In this document: piece after piece, positions 1 through 8,956 of the stretch
Numbering within the stretch: position 1 is the first letter of the stretch
Layout: every line of letters begins with the position of its first letter
Assembly (NCBI RefSeq): GCF_014982785.1
Contig: NZ_JADCKB010000009.1
Span: 48,799-112,798 of the forward strand
Source: Ructibacterium gallinarum
GTDB taxonomy: Bacteria; Bacillota; Clostridia; Monoglobales; Monoglobaceae
Length of the DNA: 64,000 nt
Reading direction: 5' to 3'
Translations under genes and position numbers: made by a program
Notes under the pieces: generated by a model
Told to the model about the DNA's origin: nothing
Seen by the model: the letters and a program-made list of their open reading frames with translations, nothing else
Database searches by the model: none

Positions 1-219
1 GAGATTACCAATGTGTATATCCGTTCTTTTCTTGAATATATTCCGTATGCTGTATTGGGAACCATGACTTTGCCTGATGTATTGTATTCGACTGGCAGTA
101 TGGGGTCGGCAGTGGTGGGGTTGATTGCAGCCGCAGCGCTGGCGTATATGGAGCGCAGCCTTTTAACTGTGGCAGCGGCTGCGTGCCTTGTGGTGTTTGT
201 TGCAGAGCGAATTCTTTAA
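1..219 (+). CDS. azlD: AzlD-type branched-chain amino acid transport protein, C-terminal part (5' end outside window)
   Basis: The reading frame is open from the first base and stops at 217-219, so the gene starts left of the window. The visible 72 residues form two to three hydrophobic segments with the pattern of AzlD proteins (a YIPYAVLGTM stretch, then a Gly/Ala-rich helix and a final helix ending at the stop). In the family, small AzlD pairs with AzlC to export branched-chain amino acids; azlC would be expected just upstream. The gene is followed at once by a terminator. Family assignment rests on this short tail only. Confidence 0.6.
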   Translation, partial: EITNVYIRSFLEYIPYAVLGTMTLPDVLYSTGSMGSAVVGLIAAAALAYMERSLLTVAAAACLVVFVAERIL

Positions 220-222
220 AAA

Positions 223-261
223 AAGTTTCTTCGGCCTGTGAAATCCGAAGAAGCTTTTTTT
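223..261 (+). terminator. Rho-independent terminator after azlD
   Basis: A 12-bp stem with one T-G wobble (223-234 with 245-256) encloses a 10-nt loop and is followed by a T run. It lies 4 nt after the azlD stop codon. Confidence 0.85.
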
Positions 262-277
262 GTGTTAGAATTGGCGA

Positions 278-334
278 AACAGCGGATTTTCTAAGGGGAA
301 ATCATGTTCCCTTGAGAAAACCGCTGTTTTTTTT
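278..334 (+). terminator. Second, longer tandem terminator hairpin
   Basis: A long interrupted stem (AACAGCGG at 278-285 with CCGCTGTT at 321-328, continued inward by TTTTCT/AGAAAA and an AAGGG block) closes on a 6-nt loop and is followed by about six more T residues. It faces the same way as the preceding terminator, so it looks like a backup insulating the dcw cluster from upstream transcription. Between it and the mraZ promoter (335-509) I see only AT-rich DNA with no supported gene. Confidence 0.75.
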
Positions 335-509
335 CGGAGAAATCTGTAAAACCTCCGGCCATTGACACGGGAAAGGTCAAAGGGTGAAAAATAAGGAAAA
401 AAATAGAAATTGCACCTGCGTTTGTGTCGAAGAAAATCGAAATTTACAAATTGGTAAAAAATAACTCATATTTTTGTAAAAAAATCTTTAAAATTTTTCA
501 AAAAAAGAC

Positions 510-538
510 TTGCAATATTTAGATAAATAGATTAGAAT
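510..538 (+). promoter_or_regulatory. Sigma-A type promoter of the dcw cluster (PmraZ)
   Basis: TTGCAA at 510-515 and TAGAAT at 533-538 are separated by 17 bp in an AT-rich region. It is the only good promoter before mraZ, and the MraZ boxes begin at the predicted transcription start. Confidence 0.75.
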
Positions 539-545
539 ATAAAAG

Positions 546-590
546 AAGTGGCACAAAGTGGATTGAAGTGGTTTGAAATGGATGAAATGA
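546..590 (+). promoter_or_regulatory. MraZ operator: direct repeats with 10-bp period
   Basis: AAGTGG occurs at 546, 556 and 566, AAATGG at 576 and a weaker AAATGA at 585. This is a helically phased array of four to five GTGG-type boxes. Known MraZ proteins bind such direct repeats upstream of their own gene (TGGGN boxes in Escherichia coli, AAAGTG-type boxes in Mycoplasma). The array starts at the predicted transcription start of mraZ, a position suited to autorepression. Confidence 0.8.
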
Positions 591-645
591 TTCGGGAAAT
601 CCACGCAATGTGTTTTTTAAAACGGGAGCGAAAGGAGGCGGCAAA

Positions 646-1071
646 ATGCTTATCGGAGAATATCATCAGAATTTGGATGCCAAAGGGCGCATTAACGTTC
701 CGGCCAAGTTCCGGGAAGATTTGGGTGAGTCTTTTGTCGTGTCCAAAGGGCTGGATAACTGTGTTTACATCTATCCGAAGGAAGAGTGGAAACGGTTTGA
801 ACAGGAATTATGTTCTGTGCAGCCCACCCAGAGAAGAATGCTGCACCGGTTCTTTTTCAGCGGTGCAGAAGAATGCAGTACGGACAGCCAGGGGCGCGTG
901 GTCATTCCGCCCAAAATTCGAGAATATGCCGGCCTGACCAAAGAAATAGTTGTAATCGGCGTTTCGGATAAAGCGGAGATTTGGGATCGGGGCCGCTGGG
1001 AAGAGTATATGGAAAATCCAGCCTTTGATGCAGAAGAAATTGCAAAGGTTATGGAGAATTTAGGAATTTAG
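646..1071 (+). CDS. mraZ: MraZ, transcriptional regulator of the dcw cluster
   Basis: Encodes 141 residues, normal for MraZ. The protein begins MLIGEYHQNLDAKGRINVP, the first of two SpoVT/AbrB-like swapped-hairpin domains; the second contains the DSQGRVVIPPKIREYAG motif at roughly residues 80-95. MraZ is a ring-forming DNA-binding regulator that represses its own operon. The ATG at 646 is chosen because an AAAGGAGG-type ribosome site lies just upstream and the conserved N terminus starts here; an in-frame ATG at 610 would add 12 residues that do not fit the family. First gene of the dcw cluster, 20 nt before rsmH. Confidence 0.96.
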   Translation: MLIGEYHQNLDAKGRINVPAKFREDLGESFVVSKGLDNCVYIYPKEEWKRFEQELCSVQPTQRRMLHRFFFSGAEECSTDSQGRVVIPPKIREYAGLTKEIVVIGVSDKAEIWDRGRWEEYMENPAFDAEEIAKVMENLGI

Positions 1072-1091
1072 GTTTTGTCCGGGAGAAGAAA

Positions 1092-2036
1092 ATGGCGTTT
1101 CATCATATTTCGGTTTTGCTGAAGGAAAGTATTGACTTGCTCCAAATAATGCCGTCCGGCATTTACGCAGACGGGACTTTGGGAGGAGGAGGACATTCTG
1201 CGTTGATTTGCGATCAGCTGTCAAAGGACGGAATGCTGATTGGTATTGACCGGGATCAGGAGGCACTGTGCGCGGCGCAGAAACGGTTGCAGCCGTTTGC
1301 ATGCCGAAAGCTGTTTTTTCACCGGAATTTTTTCTCCATTCGGCAAATCCTTCAGGAAGCCGGAGTAGAAGAATTGAATGGTGCTATATTGGATTTGGGT
1401 GTGTCTTCGCCGCAATTGGATGAAGGGGAACGTGGCTTCAGCTATCATCAGGAGGCCCCTCTGGATATGCGTATGGACCAAGGGGCGGAGCTAAATGCCT
1501 ATACAGTAGTAAATACATATGATGAACAACGATTAGCGGACTTGATATACCGTTATGGAGAAGAGCGCTTTAGCCGCAAAATTGCGGCGGCTATCAGCCG
1601 GGAGCGGGAAAAGAAACCCATTGAAACAACGACCCAGTTGGCAGAGATTATCAAGCAGGCGTTTCCGCCGTCTGCAAGGTATGGGGACAAGCATCCTGCC
1701 AAGAGGACATTTCAGGCGATACGAATTGAAGTGAATGGGGAACTGGATGGACTGGAAAAGGCAATTCGGGATTTTGTACAAGTACTCAGGCCTGGCGGAC
1801 GCTTGGCGGTCATTACGTTTCATTCCCTGGAAGACAGGATTGTAAAAAATACATTTGCTGACCTTGCAAAAGGTTGTGTGTGTCCTCCTGATTTTCCGGT
1901 TTGTGTCTGTGGACGAAAGCCTGCCGGAAGGCTGGTTAATCGAAAACCGATTACCGCTTCGGCGGAGGAACTGAATAAGAATTTTAGGGCTCACAGTGCA
2001 AAGCTGAGAGTGATAGAAAAAATAGAGAAAGGATGA
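1092..2036 (+). CDS. rsmH: RsmH (MraW), 16S rRNA m4C1402 methyltransferase
   Basis: 314 residues, the usual length. It shows the SAM-binding glycine loop (DGTLGGGGHS, about residues 28-37), the DLGVSSPQLDEGERGFSY motif near residue 100-117 and the C-terminal FHSLEDRIVK motif. The enzyme N4-methylates C1402 in the ribosomal decoding centre. Second gene of the dcw operon, between mraZ and ftsL, and ending 6 nt before the next start, so translation is probably coupled. Nothing unusual was seen. Confidence 0.97.
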   Translation: MAFHHISVLLKESIDLLQIMPSGIYADGTLGGGGHSALICDQLSKDGMLIGIDRDQEALCAAQKRLQPFACRKLFFHRNFFSIRQILQEAGVEELNGAILDLGVSSPQLDEGERGFSYHQEAPLDMRMDQGAELNAYTVVNTYDEQRLADLIYRYGEERFSRKIAAAISREREKKPIETTTQLAEIIKQAFPPSARYGDKHPAKRTFQAIRIEVNGELDGLEKAIRDFVQVLRPGGRLAVITFHSLEDRIVKNTFADLAKGCVCPPDFPVCVCGRKPAGRLVNRKPITASAEELNKNFRAHSAKLRVIEKIEKG

Positions 2037-2042
2037 CAGGCT

Positions 2043-2666
2043 GTGGCTACATCAACACCGCAAAGACAAATGAGTACAGCCCGCAGAAAAACTTCTGCGT
2101 ACAGGACGCAAAATAGATATGCTAATTTGCGGCAGAGCCAGCCTGTTTCCGGAGGCCCCTCTCGGCTTTCTGCGGGATATTCCCGTTCGGCGGTTCGTCC
2201 GGTTCCTGGTATTCAGCCAATGCCAGATTTGCGGCAGCACCAGGAAGCCCGGAAAGAAAAAGGGACCCGTACAGCTGTGCGGTCTCGTGGACAAGCTGTT
2301 TTTATCCGGAATTGTCTGAAGCTTGCGGGTGTGTTTATCCTTTGCTGTTTGATGATTTACCGGTATGCAGTGATTTTAGAAACCAATGATCAGATTGCCA
2401 AGCTAAAAGAGGAATGCGCCGAGATAGAAGCCAATAACCAGGCGATTCAAGCCAAGATCGACAGGGGACTGGAACTGGGAGCACTGGAGGAATATGCCAC
2501 CACACAGCTAGGAATGATCCGGCCTGACAGCTCACAGATTTTTTATATTGATATGCAGATGGATGATGTATCAGCGAATGAAAAAAATGAGGGAGATTCG
2601 GAAGAGAAGCCTGTGCTGCAGGGAACACCGGGAGCGTTGGTGCATGCAATCCAGGTTTTAAACTGA
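2043..2666 (+). CDS. ftsL: FtsL-like cell division protein
   Basis: 207 residues starting at GTG 2043 (an ATG at 2070 is the alternative). A long Arg/Gln/Pro-rich cytoplasmic N-terminal region of about 90 residues is followed by one membrane segment (about 95-113) and a short coiled coil rich in E, K, I and N, ending in a YATTQLGMIRPDSSQIFYI stretch. That layout is typical of FtsL/DivIC septum proteins. The position between rsmH and the division PBP is diagnostic for ftsL, although the sequence itself is poorly conserved. It would act in the FtsL-DivIC-FtsQ complex that activates septal wall synthesis. The acidic tail after the coiled coil is longer than usual. Confidence 0.85.
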   Translation: MATSTPQRQMSTARRKTSAYRTQNRYANLRQSQPVSGGPSRLSAGYSRSAVRPVPGIQPMPDLRQHQEARKEKGTRTAVRSRGQAVFIRNCLKLAGVFILCCLMIYRYAVILETNDQIAKLKEECAEIEANNQAIQAKIDRGLELGALEEYATTQLGMIRPDSSQIFYIDMQMDDVSANEKNEGDSEEKPVLQGTPGALVHAIQVLN

Positions 2667-2710
2667 CGTAATGTTGAATATACTCCAAATAGGACATAGA
2701 AAAAATGTGT

Positions 2711-2761
2711 GCTGTTTGGGAAACAGATAGCGGGGATTTCTCAGGGAGAAGCTCCGCTATT
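2711..2761 (+). other. Two hairpins between ftsL and the PBP gene
   Basis: In the 139-nt gap a small perfect hairpin (CTGTTT 2711-2716 with AAACAG) is followed by a longer one built from TAGCGG and CCGCTA arms with an inner TTTCTC/GAGAAG stem. No clear T run follows, so these are candidates for an attenuator or RNA processing site rather than a full terminator. Confidence 0.4.
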
Positions 2762-2805
2762 TACGTATTTTCAGACACCAGAGAAAGGATGGAGGCAAAA
2801 AAGGA

Positions 2806-5034
2806 ATGAAAAAGAGTCGTTTGCAGCAAAATAAACGTATCATGATCATTTTGACGGTATTTATTATAGGGTTTGGCCTGCTTGCGGGGAAAACCGCATG
2901 GCTGCAGATTGTGCAAGGGGAAAAGCTATCCCGGGAGGCACTGCAGCAACAGACCAGTGATAATACCGTAAGTGCAAAGCGAGGCAAGATCTATGACCGG
3001 AATTATAAGGTGCTGGCCAGTAATACCACGGTAGAAACTATTAGTATTGCGCCTGCGGAATTGCGGGGAAGCATTGAGAAAAATCAACTTACTGCTGCAA
3101 AGGTAGCAGAGGAACTGGGAAACCGGTTGTCAATGGACGCGGAGAATATAGAAACTATCATTAATAAGCAGAGCAGCTTTGAATATTTGAAAAAGAAAGT
3201 AGAAAAAGAGACAGCGGATTCTGTGCGGGAATACATTGAGGAAAAAAACCTGAAAGGAATTAATTTTGTGGAAGATGTCAAGCGTTTTTATCCCTATAAT
3301 AATCTGGCATCTCATGTGATTGGTTTTGTGGGGAGTGACAATCAGGGCCTGGAAGGAATTGAAAGTATTTACGATGAGGAACTCAGCGGGATTCCCGGCC
3401 GGGTGGTAACGACCCAGCAGACCACTGGCCTGGACTCTGGTACCAGCTATGAAAATTATATTGAGGCGCAGGATGGCTGTAGCGTGGTTTTGACGATTGA
3501 CGAGGTCATTCAAGGATATGTGGAAAAACATCTGGAAAATGCACGGATAGCCAGTCAGCTGGAAGCAGGTGCCGCGGCGATTGTAATGGATGTGAATACC
3601 GGAGATATTCTGGCCATGAGTTCCAAGCCAGATTATGATTTAAATGCGCCGTTTGAGATCACGGATGCGATTCGTGAAAAATATGACGGAATCGATGAGG
3701 AATTAAAACAGCTGGAAGGTACAGAATATACAGAGAGATTAAATGAAGTCATCCAGACAGTGCGGCGGAACAAGGCGGTAGTCGATTCTTATGAACCCGG
3801 GTCTACCTTTAAGGCCATGGTGGCGTCTTTGGGGCTTGAGACCGGCGCCGTTAAGCTGGAAGATACCTTTACCTGTACCGGTGTTCAACAGGTGCTCACT
3901 GAGAGCATTCACTGTGCCAACAGAAATGGACATGGTACGCAAACCTTTGCGGAAGCAGTGCGGAATTCCTGTAACCCGGCATTTATTCAAATTGGTCAAA
4001 AGATTGGAAAAGAAAGGTTTTTAGAGGGGCTGCGTGCTTTTGGCTTTTTTGAGGAAACCGGCATTGAGCTTCCCGGAGAGACGGCGGGCGTTGGTTTTAC
4101 TTTGAATAATTTTACAGACGTAGACCTTGCCACATCGTCCTTTGGACAGTCGGTAACGGTAACGCCACTGCAGATGATTACGGCGGTCAGCGCTGTGGCT
4201 AACGGCGGAAAGTTATATAAGCCACACCTGGTAAAGGAAATCATTAATTCAGATAACATTGTGGTAGAAAAAAATGAGCCGGAATTGGTGCGTCAGGTTA
4301 TTTCGGAAGAAACCAGCAACACCATGTGTGGTATTTTGGAATCGGTGGTTTCGGAAGGCGGCGGAAAGAATGCTTATCTGGCTGGTTACCGTATCGCAGG
4401 AAAAACAGGTACGTCTGAAAAATTGCCTCGTGGAAACGGGCATTATATTGCGTCTTTCCTGGCTTTTGCGCCGGCAGACGATCCGCAGGTAGCATGCCTG
4501 GTGATTTTGGATCAGCCGCCTGTGGGTATGCCGTATTACGGCGGTACAATTGCAGCCCCCGTAGTAAAAAATATTATGGAAGAAACGCTTCAGTACCTGG
4601 GTGTAGAGCCTCGGTATAACGAAAATGAGAAAGAATATGTGGATATTGAGGTGCCGGACTTGTCCGGCAAATCGGTGGAAGAAGCAACACAGGTTCTGAA
4701 GGAAGCTGGCTTTGAAATTCGGGTCAAGGGCGAGGGCGGCACAGTGACAGACCAGATACCCAAAGCACATACCAGACTATCCAGTGGTTCTACGGTGGTG
4801 GCCTATATGGATGGCACAAAGGCGGAACGTAGTATAGAAGTTCCTGACGTGATTGGAGAAAGCGCGGCAAATGCGTCGGCCATGCTGGTAAGTGAAGGAC
4901 TCAATGCCCGTATCCGGGGAATCCCGGGAGAAGGTAGCGCCGTATGTGCATCACAGTCGCCGGAGGCCAGAACCATTGTGGAACCGGGAACCGTGGTGAC
5001 AATTGATTTTCAATATCAGGGAGCAAATGACTAA
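2806..5034 (+). CDS. ftsI: Class B penicillin-binding protein with two PASTA domains (FtsI/SpoVD type)
   Basis: 742 residues. There is a short cytoplasmic start, one membrane anchor (about 12-33), a dimerisation domain, and a transpeptidase domain with the three active-site motifs: STFK (Ser333), SCN (388-390) and KTGT (533-536). Two C-terminal PASTA domains follow (about 605-670 and 675-740). This enzyme cross-links septal peptidoglycan together with FtsW. The ATG follows a GGATGGAGG-type ribosome site. The PASTA pair and the location after ftsL do not separate a vegetative PBP2B role from a sporulation SpoVD role; no second copy lies in the cluster. Confidence 0.95.
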   Translation: MKKSRLQQNKRIMIILTVFIIGFGLLAGKTAWLQIVQGEKLSREALQQQTSDNTVSAKRGKIYDRNYKVLASNTTVETISIAPAELRGSIEKNQLTAAKVAEELGNRLSMDAENIETIINKQSSFEYLKKKVEKETADSVREYIEEKNLKGINFVEDVKRFYPYNNLASHVIGFVGSDNQGLEGIESIYDEELSGIPGRVVTTQQTTGLDSGTSYENYIEAQDGCSVVLTIDEVIQGYVEKHLENARIASQLEAGAAAIVMDVNTGDILAMSSKPDYDLNAPFEITDAIREKYDGIDEELKQLEGTEYTERLNEVIQTVRRNKAVVDSYEPGSTFKAMVASLGLETGAVKLEDTFTCTGVQQVLTESIHCANRNGHGTQTFAEAVRNSCNPAFIQIGQKIGKERFLEGLRAFGFFEETGIELPGETAGVGFTLNNFTDVDLATSSFGQSVTVTPLQMITAVSAVANGGKLYKPHLVKEIINSDNIVVEKNEPELVRQVISEETSNTMCGILESVVSEGGGKNAYLAGYRIAGKTGTSEKLPRGNGHYIASFLAFAPADDPQVACLVILDQPPVGMPYYGGTIAAPVVKNIMEETLQYLGVEPRYNENEKEYVDIEVPDLSGKSVEEATQVLKEAGFEIRVKGEGGTVTDQIPKAHTRLSSGSTVVAYMDGTKAERSIEVPDVIGESAANASAMLVSEGLNARIRGIPGEGSAVCASQSPEARTIVEPGTVVTIDFQYQGAND

Positions 5035-5046
5035 GGAGGAAGCAGA

Positions 5047-6501
5047 ATGAATCTTTCCGAACTACTTAAAGAAATTGAAATAAAACAGGTGCTGGGAAGC
5101 GTGCAGGTGGGGATTACCGGAATCGCTTTTGATTCAAGGGCGGTAAAACCGGGAAATTTGTTTGTTTGTATCAGCGGTTTCCAGACAGACGGTCACCGGT
5201 TTGCACCGGATGCCATTGAAAAAGGGGCAGCTGCTATTATTGCAGAGCAGGATCTGCATGAATTGGGCGTGACATGTATTATAGTAGAAAATACCCGCCG
5301 GGCTTTGGCGCAGGTTTCTGCCGCGTTTTATCAGCACCCTGACAGGCGTTTTTGTCTGATCGGTATTACAGGTACCAACGGGAAAACAACCACAACCTAT
5401 TTGGTAAAGTCGGTGCTAGAGGCTATGGGTAAGAAGGTTGGGCTGATTGGGACGAATCAAAATATGATTGGAACTGAGATTATTCCTTCCAAACATACGA
5501 CGCCGGATTCATTGGAGCTGATGCGGCTGTTTACCCGAATGGCGGACAAAGGGGTAGATTATGTGGTCATGGAGGTTTCCTCTCATTCCCTGGCACTTGA
5601 TCGGGTTACGGCCTGTACGTTTGATGTGGGTGCGTTTACCAACATCACCCAGGATCACCTGGATTTTCACAAAACAATGGAAGAGTATTTGGCAGCAAAA
5701 GCAATTTTGTTTCAGATTTCCAAAGTTGGGGCGGTGAATGCTGATGATAAGGGAGCAGAATATTTGATGCAGCATGCTTCCTGTGAAAAAATGTTGACTT
5801 ACGGGATTGACGCCGACTGTGATTTAAAGGCATCTGAGGTAGAACTAAACGAAAATGGCGTTTTCTTTACCTTGACCTATGAAGGAAAAACCTATCCGGT
5901 GGAATTGGGAATACCGGGCAAGTTTTCTGTATATAATGCAATGACGGCATTATCTTGCCTTGCGGCGGCAGGAATCCCTATGGATCAGGCTGTGGCAGGA
6001 TTGAAGGTCGCCCGTGGCGTGAAGGGCAGAATTGAGGTTGTGGAAACTGGCAGGGATTTTGGCGTCATCATTGACTATGCTCATACACCGGACGGACTAA
6101 AAAATGTCATTCAGACCATACGTGGTTTTGCAAAAAGGCGCATTATCACTGTCTTTGGCTGCGGCGGAGACAGAGATAAAACCAAGCGTCCCAAAATGGG
6201 GAAAATTGCATCGGAAATGTCAGATTTTTCTGTACTAACCAGCGATAATCCGCGGACCGAAGACCCGGAGGCAATTATTGAAGATGTGCTGGTGGGTGTA
6301 AAAGAAGGCGGCGGGAATTATATCGTCATTCCAAACCGGTTCGAAGCGATTGAATATGCACTTGACCACGCGGAAAAAGATGATATAATATTACTTGCCG
6401 GAAAGGGGCATGAAACCTATCAGATTTTAGCAGATCGGACTATTGCGTTTGATGAACGGGAGATCGTCAGGAAACTGCTGGATGCGCCTTCTGGTAATTG
6501 A
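5047..6501 (+). CDS. murE: MurE, UDP-MurNAc-tripeptide synthetase (meso-DAP type)
   Basis: 484 residues with the three Mur-ligase domains. The ATP loop GTNGKT lies at about residues 109-114. The substrate-selecting DNPR motif sits at residues 400-403 in the C-terminal domain; in the family DNPR goes with meso-diaminopimelate and DNPA or similar with lysine. The enzyme adds the third amino acid to UDP-MurNAc-L-Ala-D-Glu in the cytoplasm. An AAGGAGG site precedes the ATG and the gene starts 12 nt after the PBP, so it is in the same operon. Meso-DAP use is inferred from this motif. Confidence 0.96.
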   Translation: MNLSELLKEIEIKQVLGSVQVGITGIAFDSRAVKPGNLFVCISGFQTDGHRFAPDAIEKGAAAIIAEQDLHELGVTCIIVENTRRALAQVSAAFYQHPDRRFCLIGITGTNGKTTTTYLVKSVLEAMGKKVGLIGTNQNMIGTEIIPSKHTTPDSLELMRLFTRMADKGVDYVVMEVSSHSLALDRVTACTFDVGAFTNITQDHLDFHKTMEEYLAAKAILFQISKVGAVNADDKGAEYLMQHASCEKMLTYGIDADCDLKASEVELNENGVFFTLTYEGKTYPVELGIPGKFSVYNAMTALSCLAAAGIPMDQAVAGLKVARGVKGRIEVVETGRDFGVIIDYAHTPDGLKNVIQTIRGFAKRRIITVFGCGGDRDKTKRPKMGKIASEMSDFSVLTSDNPRTEDPEAIIEDVLVGVKEGGGNYIVIPNRFEAIEYALDHAEKDDIILLAGKGHETYQILADRTIAFDEREIVRKLLDAPSGN

Positions 6502-6534
6502 ACAAACGGAAAGAGAGTAATGGGGTGATGCATT

Positions 6535-7917
6535 GTGGAATGGATACTTAATATCAGCTGTGCTGCAAATGCGATGAATGGGGAGATTTGCGGATGTGAC
6601 GGTGATGAGCTGATACGGTCTGTTTCAACAGATACACGGACGATTAAGGATGGCGCTGTGTTCTTTGCACTGCAGGGCGACCGGTTTGACGGGCATAAAT
6701 TTGTACCCGCGGCGGTAGAAGGCGGTGCTGTGTGCTGTGTCGTAAATAAAGAAGAGGGGCCGTTTAACGGATTTCCAGTTATTGCGGTTGAAGATACCCA
6801 TAAAGCCTTGAGGGATTTGGCGGCATTTTACCGAATGAATTTTCAGATCCCGGTAGTGGGCATTACCGGAAGTGTGGGAAAAACCTCTACCAAAGAAATG
6901 ATTGCTTCGGTGCTCCGCAGGAGCTACAAGACCCATATGACGCAGGGAAATTTTAATAATGAAATTGGTTTGCCGCTGACTGTTTTTGACCTGATGAAAG
7001 AAGATGAAATCATGGTTTTGGAAATGGGTATGAGCAGCCGGGGGGAAATCTCCAATTTGACACGGATAGCCAGGCCTGACACAGCAGTGATTACCAACAT
7101 TGGTCTTTCCCACATTGAGCATTTGGGCAGCCGGGAGGGAATCAAAAAGGCGAAGTTTGAGATTTTGGAAGGACTGCCTATGGACGGTACAGTCATTTTA
7201 AACGGGGATGACGATTTACTGTGGAGTGCCCGGGGGGAGATTAATTTTGAAACCCTGTATTACGGTATCAGAAATAAAAACTGTGATTTGACGGCATACG
7301 ATGTACGCACCTATTCAGATGGAAGTGAATTTACCTGCAAAATTGATGGTGAACCGTATAAATTTTTTGTAAGTGCTCCCGGTGAACATCACATTTATAA
7401 TGCACTGGCAGCCATTCTGACGGGACTCAAATACGATGTGGAAATTGATGATATTCGAAAAGGAATTCGCAGCTTTGTCCCCAGCGGGCTGCGGCAGAAT
7501 TTTGTAGAACTACCTAACTATAAAATTATTCGGGATTGCTATAATGCAAGCCCTGCATCCATGAAATCCGGTCTAGAAGTATTGTCTCTGGCGCAGGTAA
7601 AAGGGCGGCGGGTAGCTTGTCTGGCGGATATGCTGGAATTGGGAGACATTTCTCCGGAAGCACACCGCAGCGTAGGACGCCTCGTGGTGGATTATGGTGT
7701 AGACTGTCTGATTACCGTAGGAAAGGATGCGCACTACATTGCCCAGGGCGCAGAAGAGGAAGGAATGAATCCGGCAGATATTTATGAATTTGATAACAAC
7801 GAGGAATTGATAGAGCGTTTGCCGGACTTGTTGAAGAAAAACGATGTGATTTTGGTAAAAGGTTCGCGGGGGATGCGTATGGAAGAAATTGCAGACGCCA
7901 TTGCGGAGCTGTCCTAA
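6535..7917 (+). CDS. murF: MurF, UDP-MurNAc-tripeptide:D-Ala-D-Ala ligase
   Basis: 460 residues from a GTG start. The protein has the MurF N-terminal domain, the ATP loop GSVGKTSTKEM near residues 110-120, the MTQGNFNNEIGLPL signature just after it, and a C-terminal domain ending in the VLVKGSRGMRMEEI motif. It adds D-Ala-D-Ala to complete the UDP-MurNAc-pentapeptide. It sits 33 nt after murE and 24 nt before mraY, in pathway order. Confidence 0.96.
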   Translation: MEWILNISCAANAMNGEICGCDGDELIRSVSTDTRTIKDGAVFFALQGDRFDGHKFVPAAVEGGAVCCVVNKEEGPFNGFPVIAVEDTHKALRDLAAFYRMNFQIPVVGITGSVGKTSTKEMIASVLRRSYKTHMTQGNFNNEIGLPLTVFDLMKEDEIMVLEMGMSSRGEISNLTRIARPDTAVITNIGLSHIEHLGSREGIKKAKFEILEGLPMDGTVILNGDDDLLWSARGEINFETLYYGIRNKNCDLTAYDVRTYSDGSEFTCKIDGEPYKFFVSAPGEHHIYNALAAILTGLKYDVEIDDIRKGIRSFVPSGLRQNFVELPNYKIIRDCYNASPASMKSGLEVLSLAQVKGRRVACLADMLELGDISPEAHRSVGRLVVDYGVDCLITVGKDAHYIAQGAEEEGMNPADIYEFDNNEELIERLPDLLKKNDVILVKGSRGMRMEEIADAIAELS

Positions 7918-7941
7918 GGACGGCGGAGGGGAGATATACAT

Positions 7942-8928
7942 ATGCAGCAGTTACTCATCGGCGGCATTGCAGCGTTTGTAGTTGCCGCTGTTTGCGGAAA
8001 ATTTTTTATCCCGGTTTTACACCGGCTGAAGTTTGGGCAGGAAATACGGGAAGAAGGCCCTAAATGGCATGAAAAAAAGTCAGGAACACCTACTATGGGC
8101 GGATTTATTTTTATTGTAGGCATTCTTGCAGGACTGATTCTGGTTTATGCCTTAAGTGGCATTTTAAACATAGAAGCACCGTCCATATTAGAAATTGGTA
8201 TGCTGACTGTGGTGATGCTGGCCTATGCTGCCATTGGTTTTGTAGATGACTATATCAAGGTAATATTAAAACGGAATTTAGGACTGACGGCAAGTCAGAA
8301 ATTTGGCCTTCAGTTTCTGGTTGCGCTGGCCTTTGTCAGCTGGGCTGTCTTTGGAGGGTATATTACTACATGGATTCGGATTCCGTTCACACAGCTTGCC
8401 TGGGACCTGGGTTGGTTTTTTATTCCCTTTGCGGTTCTTGTGATTTTGGCGACGGTAAACAGCGTAAATTTGACGGACGGTTTGGATGGACTGGCAACCT
8501 GTGTAACTATGACGGTGGCAGTTTTTTATCTTTTGATTACTACAATCGGAAAGTTTCCCAATCCGGCAGTTGCTTTGTTTGCTGCGGTTTTGCTGGGAGG
8601 ACTGGCCGGATTTTTGATTTATAACAAATTCCCTGCCAAGGTATTTATGGGAGATACCGGTTCCTTGTGCCTGGGCGGTGCTGTCTGCGGGATGGCAATT
8701 CTTCTGGAAGAACCGCTGGCGCTGTTGATTGTTGGTTTTATTTATGTAATCGAGTCGTTATCGGTAATTATGCAGGTTACTTCCTATAAATTGACAGGAA
8801 AAAGAATATTTAAGATGAGCCCCATCCACCATCATTTTGAGATGTGCGGCTGGAGCGAAAAGAAGATAGTTGCTGTATTCACCCTGATTACAGCGGCGCT
8901 GTGTGCGCTGATGTATTTCTTTGGATAA
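7942..8928 (+). CDS. mraY: MraY, phospho-MurNAc-pentapeptide transferase
   Basis: 328 residues, about ten membrane segments. Family motifs are present: FVDDYIKV with the following KRNLGL (near residue 100-115), the NLTDGLDGLA active-site motif (about residue 175) and PIHHHFEMCGWSE near the C terminus. The enzyme transfers phospho-MurNAc-pentapeptide to undecaprenyl phosphate to make lipid I. The ATG is preceded by GGGGAG. In most dcw clusters murD follows mraY; here ftsW follows directly after 28 nt. Confidence 0.97.
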   Translation: MQQLLIGGIAAFVVAAVCGKFFIPVLHRLKFGQEIREEGPKWHEKKSGTPTMGGFIFIVGILAGLILVYALSGILNIEAPSILEIGMLTVVMLAYAAIGFVDDYIKVILKRNLGLTASQKFGLQFLVALAFVSWAVFGGYITTWIRIPFTQLAWDLGWFFIPFAVLVILATVNSVNLTDGLDGLATCVTMTVAVFYLLITTIGKFPNPAVALFAAVLLGGLAGFLIYNKFPAKVFMGDTGSLCLGGAVCGMAILLEEPLALLIVGFIYVIESLSVIMQVTSYKLTGKRIFKMSPIHHHFEMCGWSEKKIVAVFTLITAALCALMYFFG

Positions 8929-8956
8929 CAGCGGTATTTGGATTGGAGGAAATGGC

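Noticed and set aside
548..937. 129-aa frame overlapping mraZ in another frame
   Set aside because: It begins inside the operator repeats, lacks a ribosome site and overlaps the certain mraZ gene.
6330..6350. GGTTCGAA-like tRNA T-loop match in murE
   Set aside because: It lies inside a certain coding region and no acceptor stem can be formed around it.
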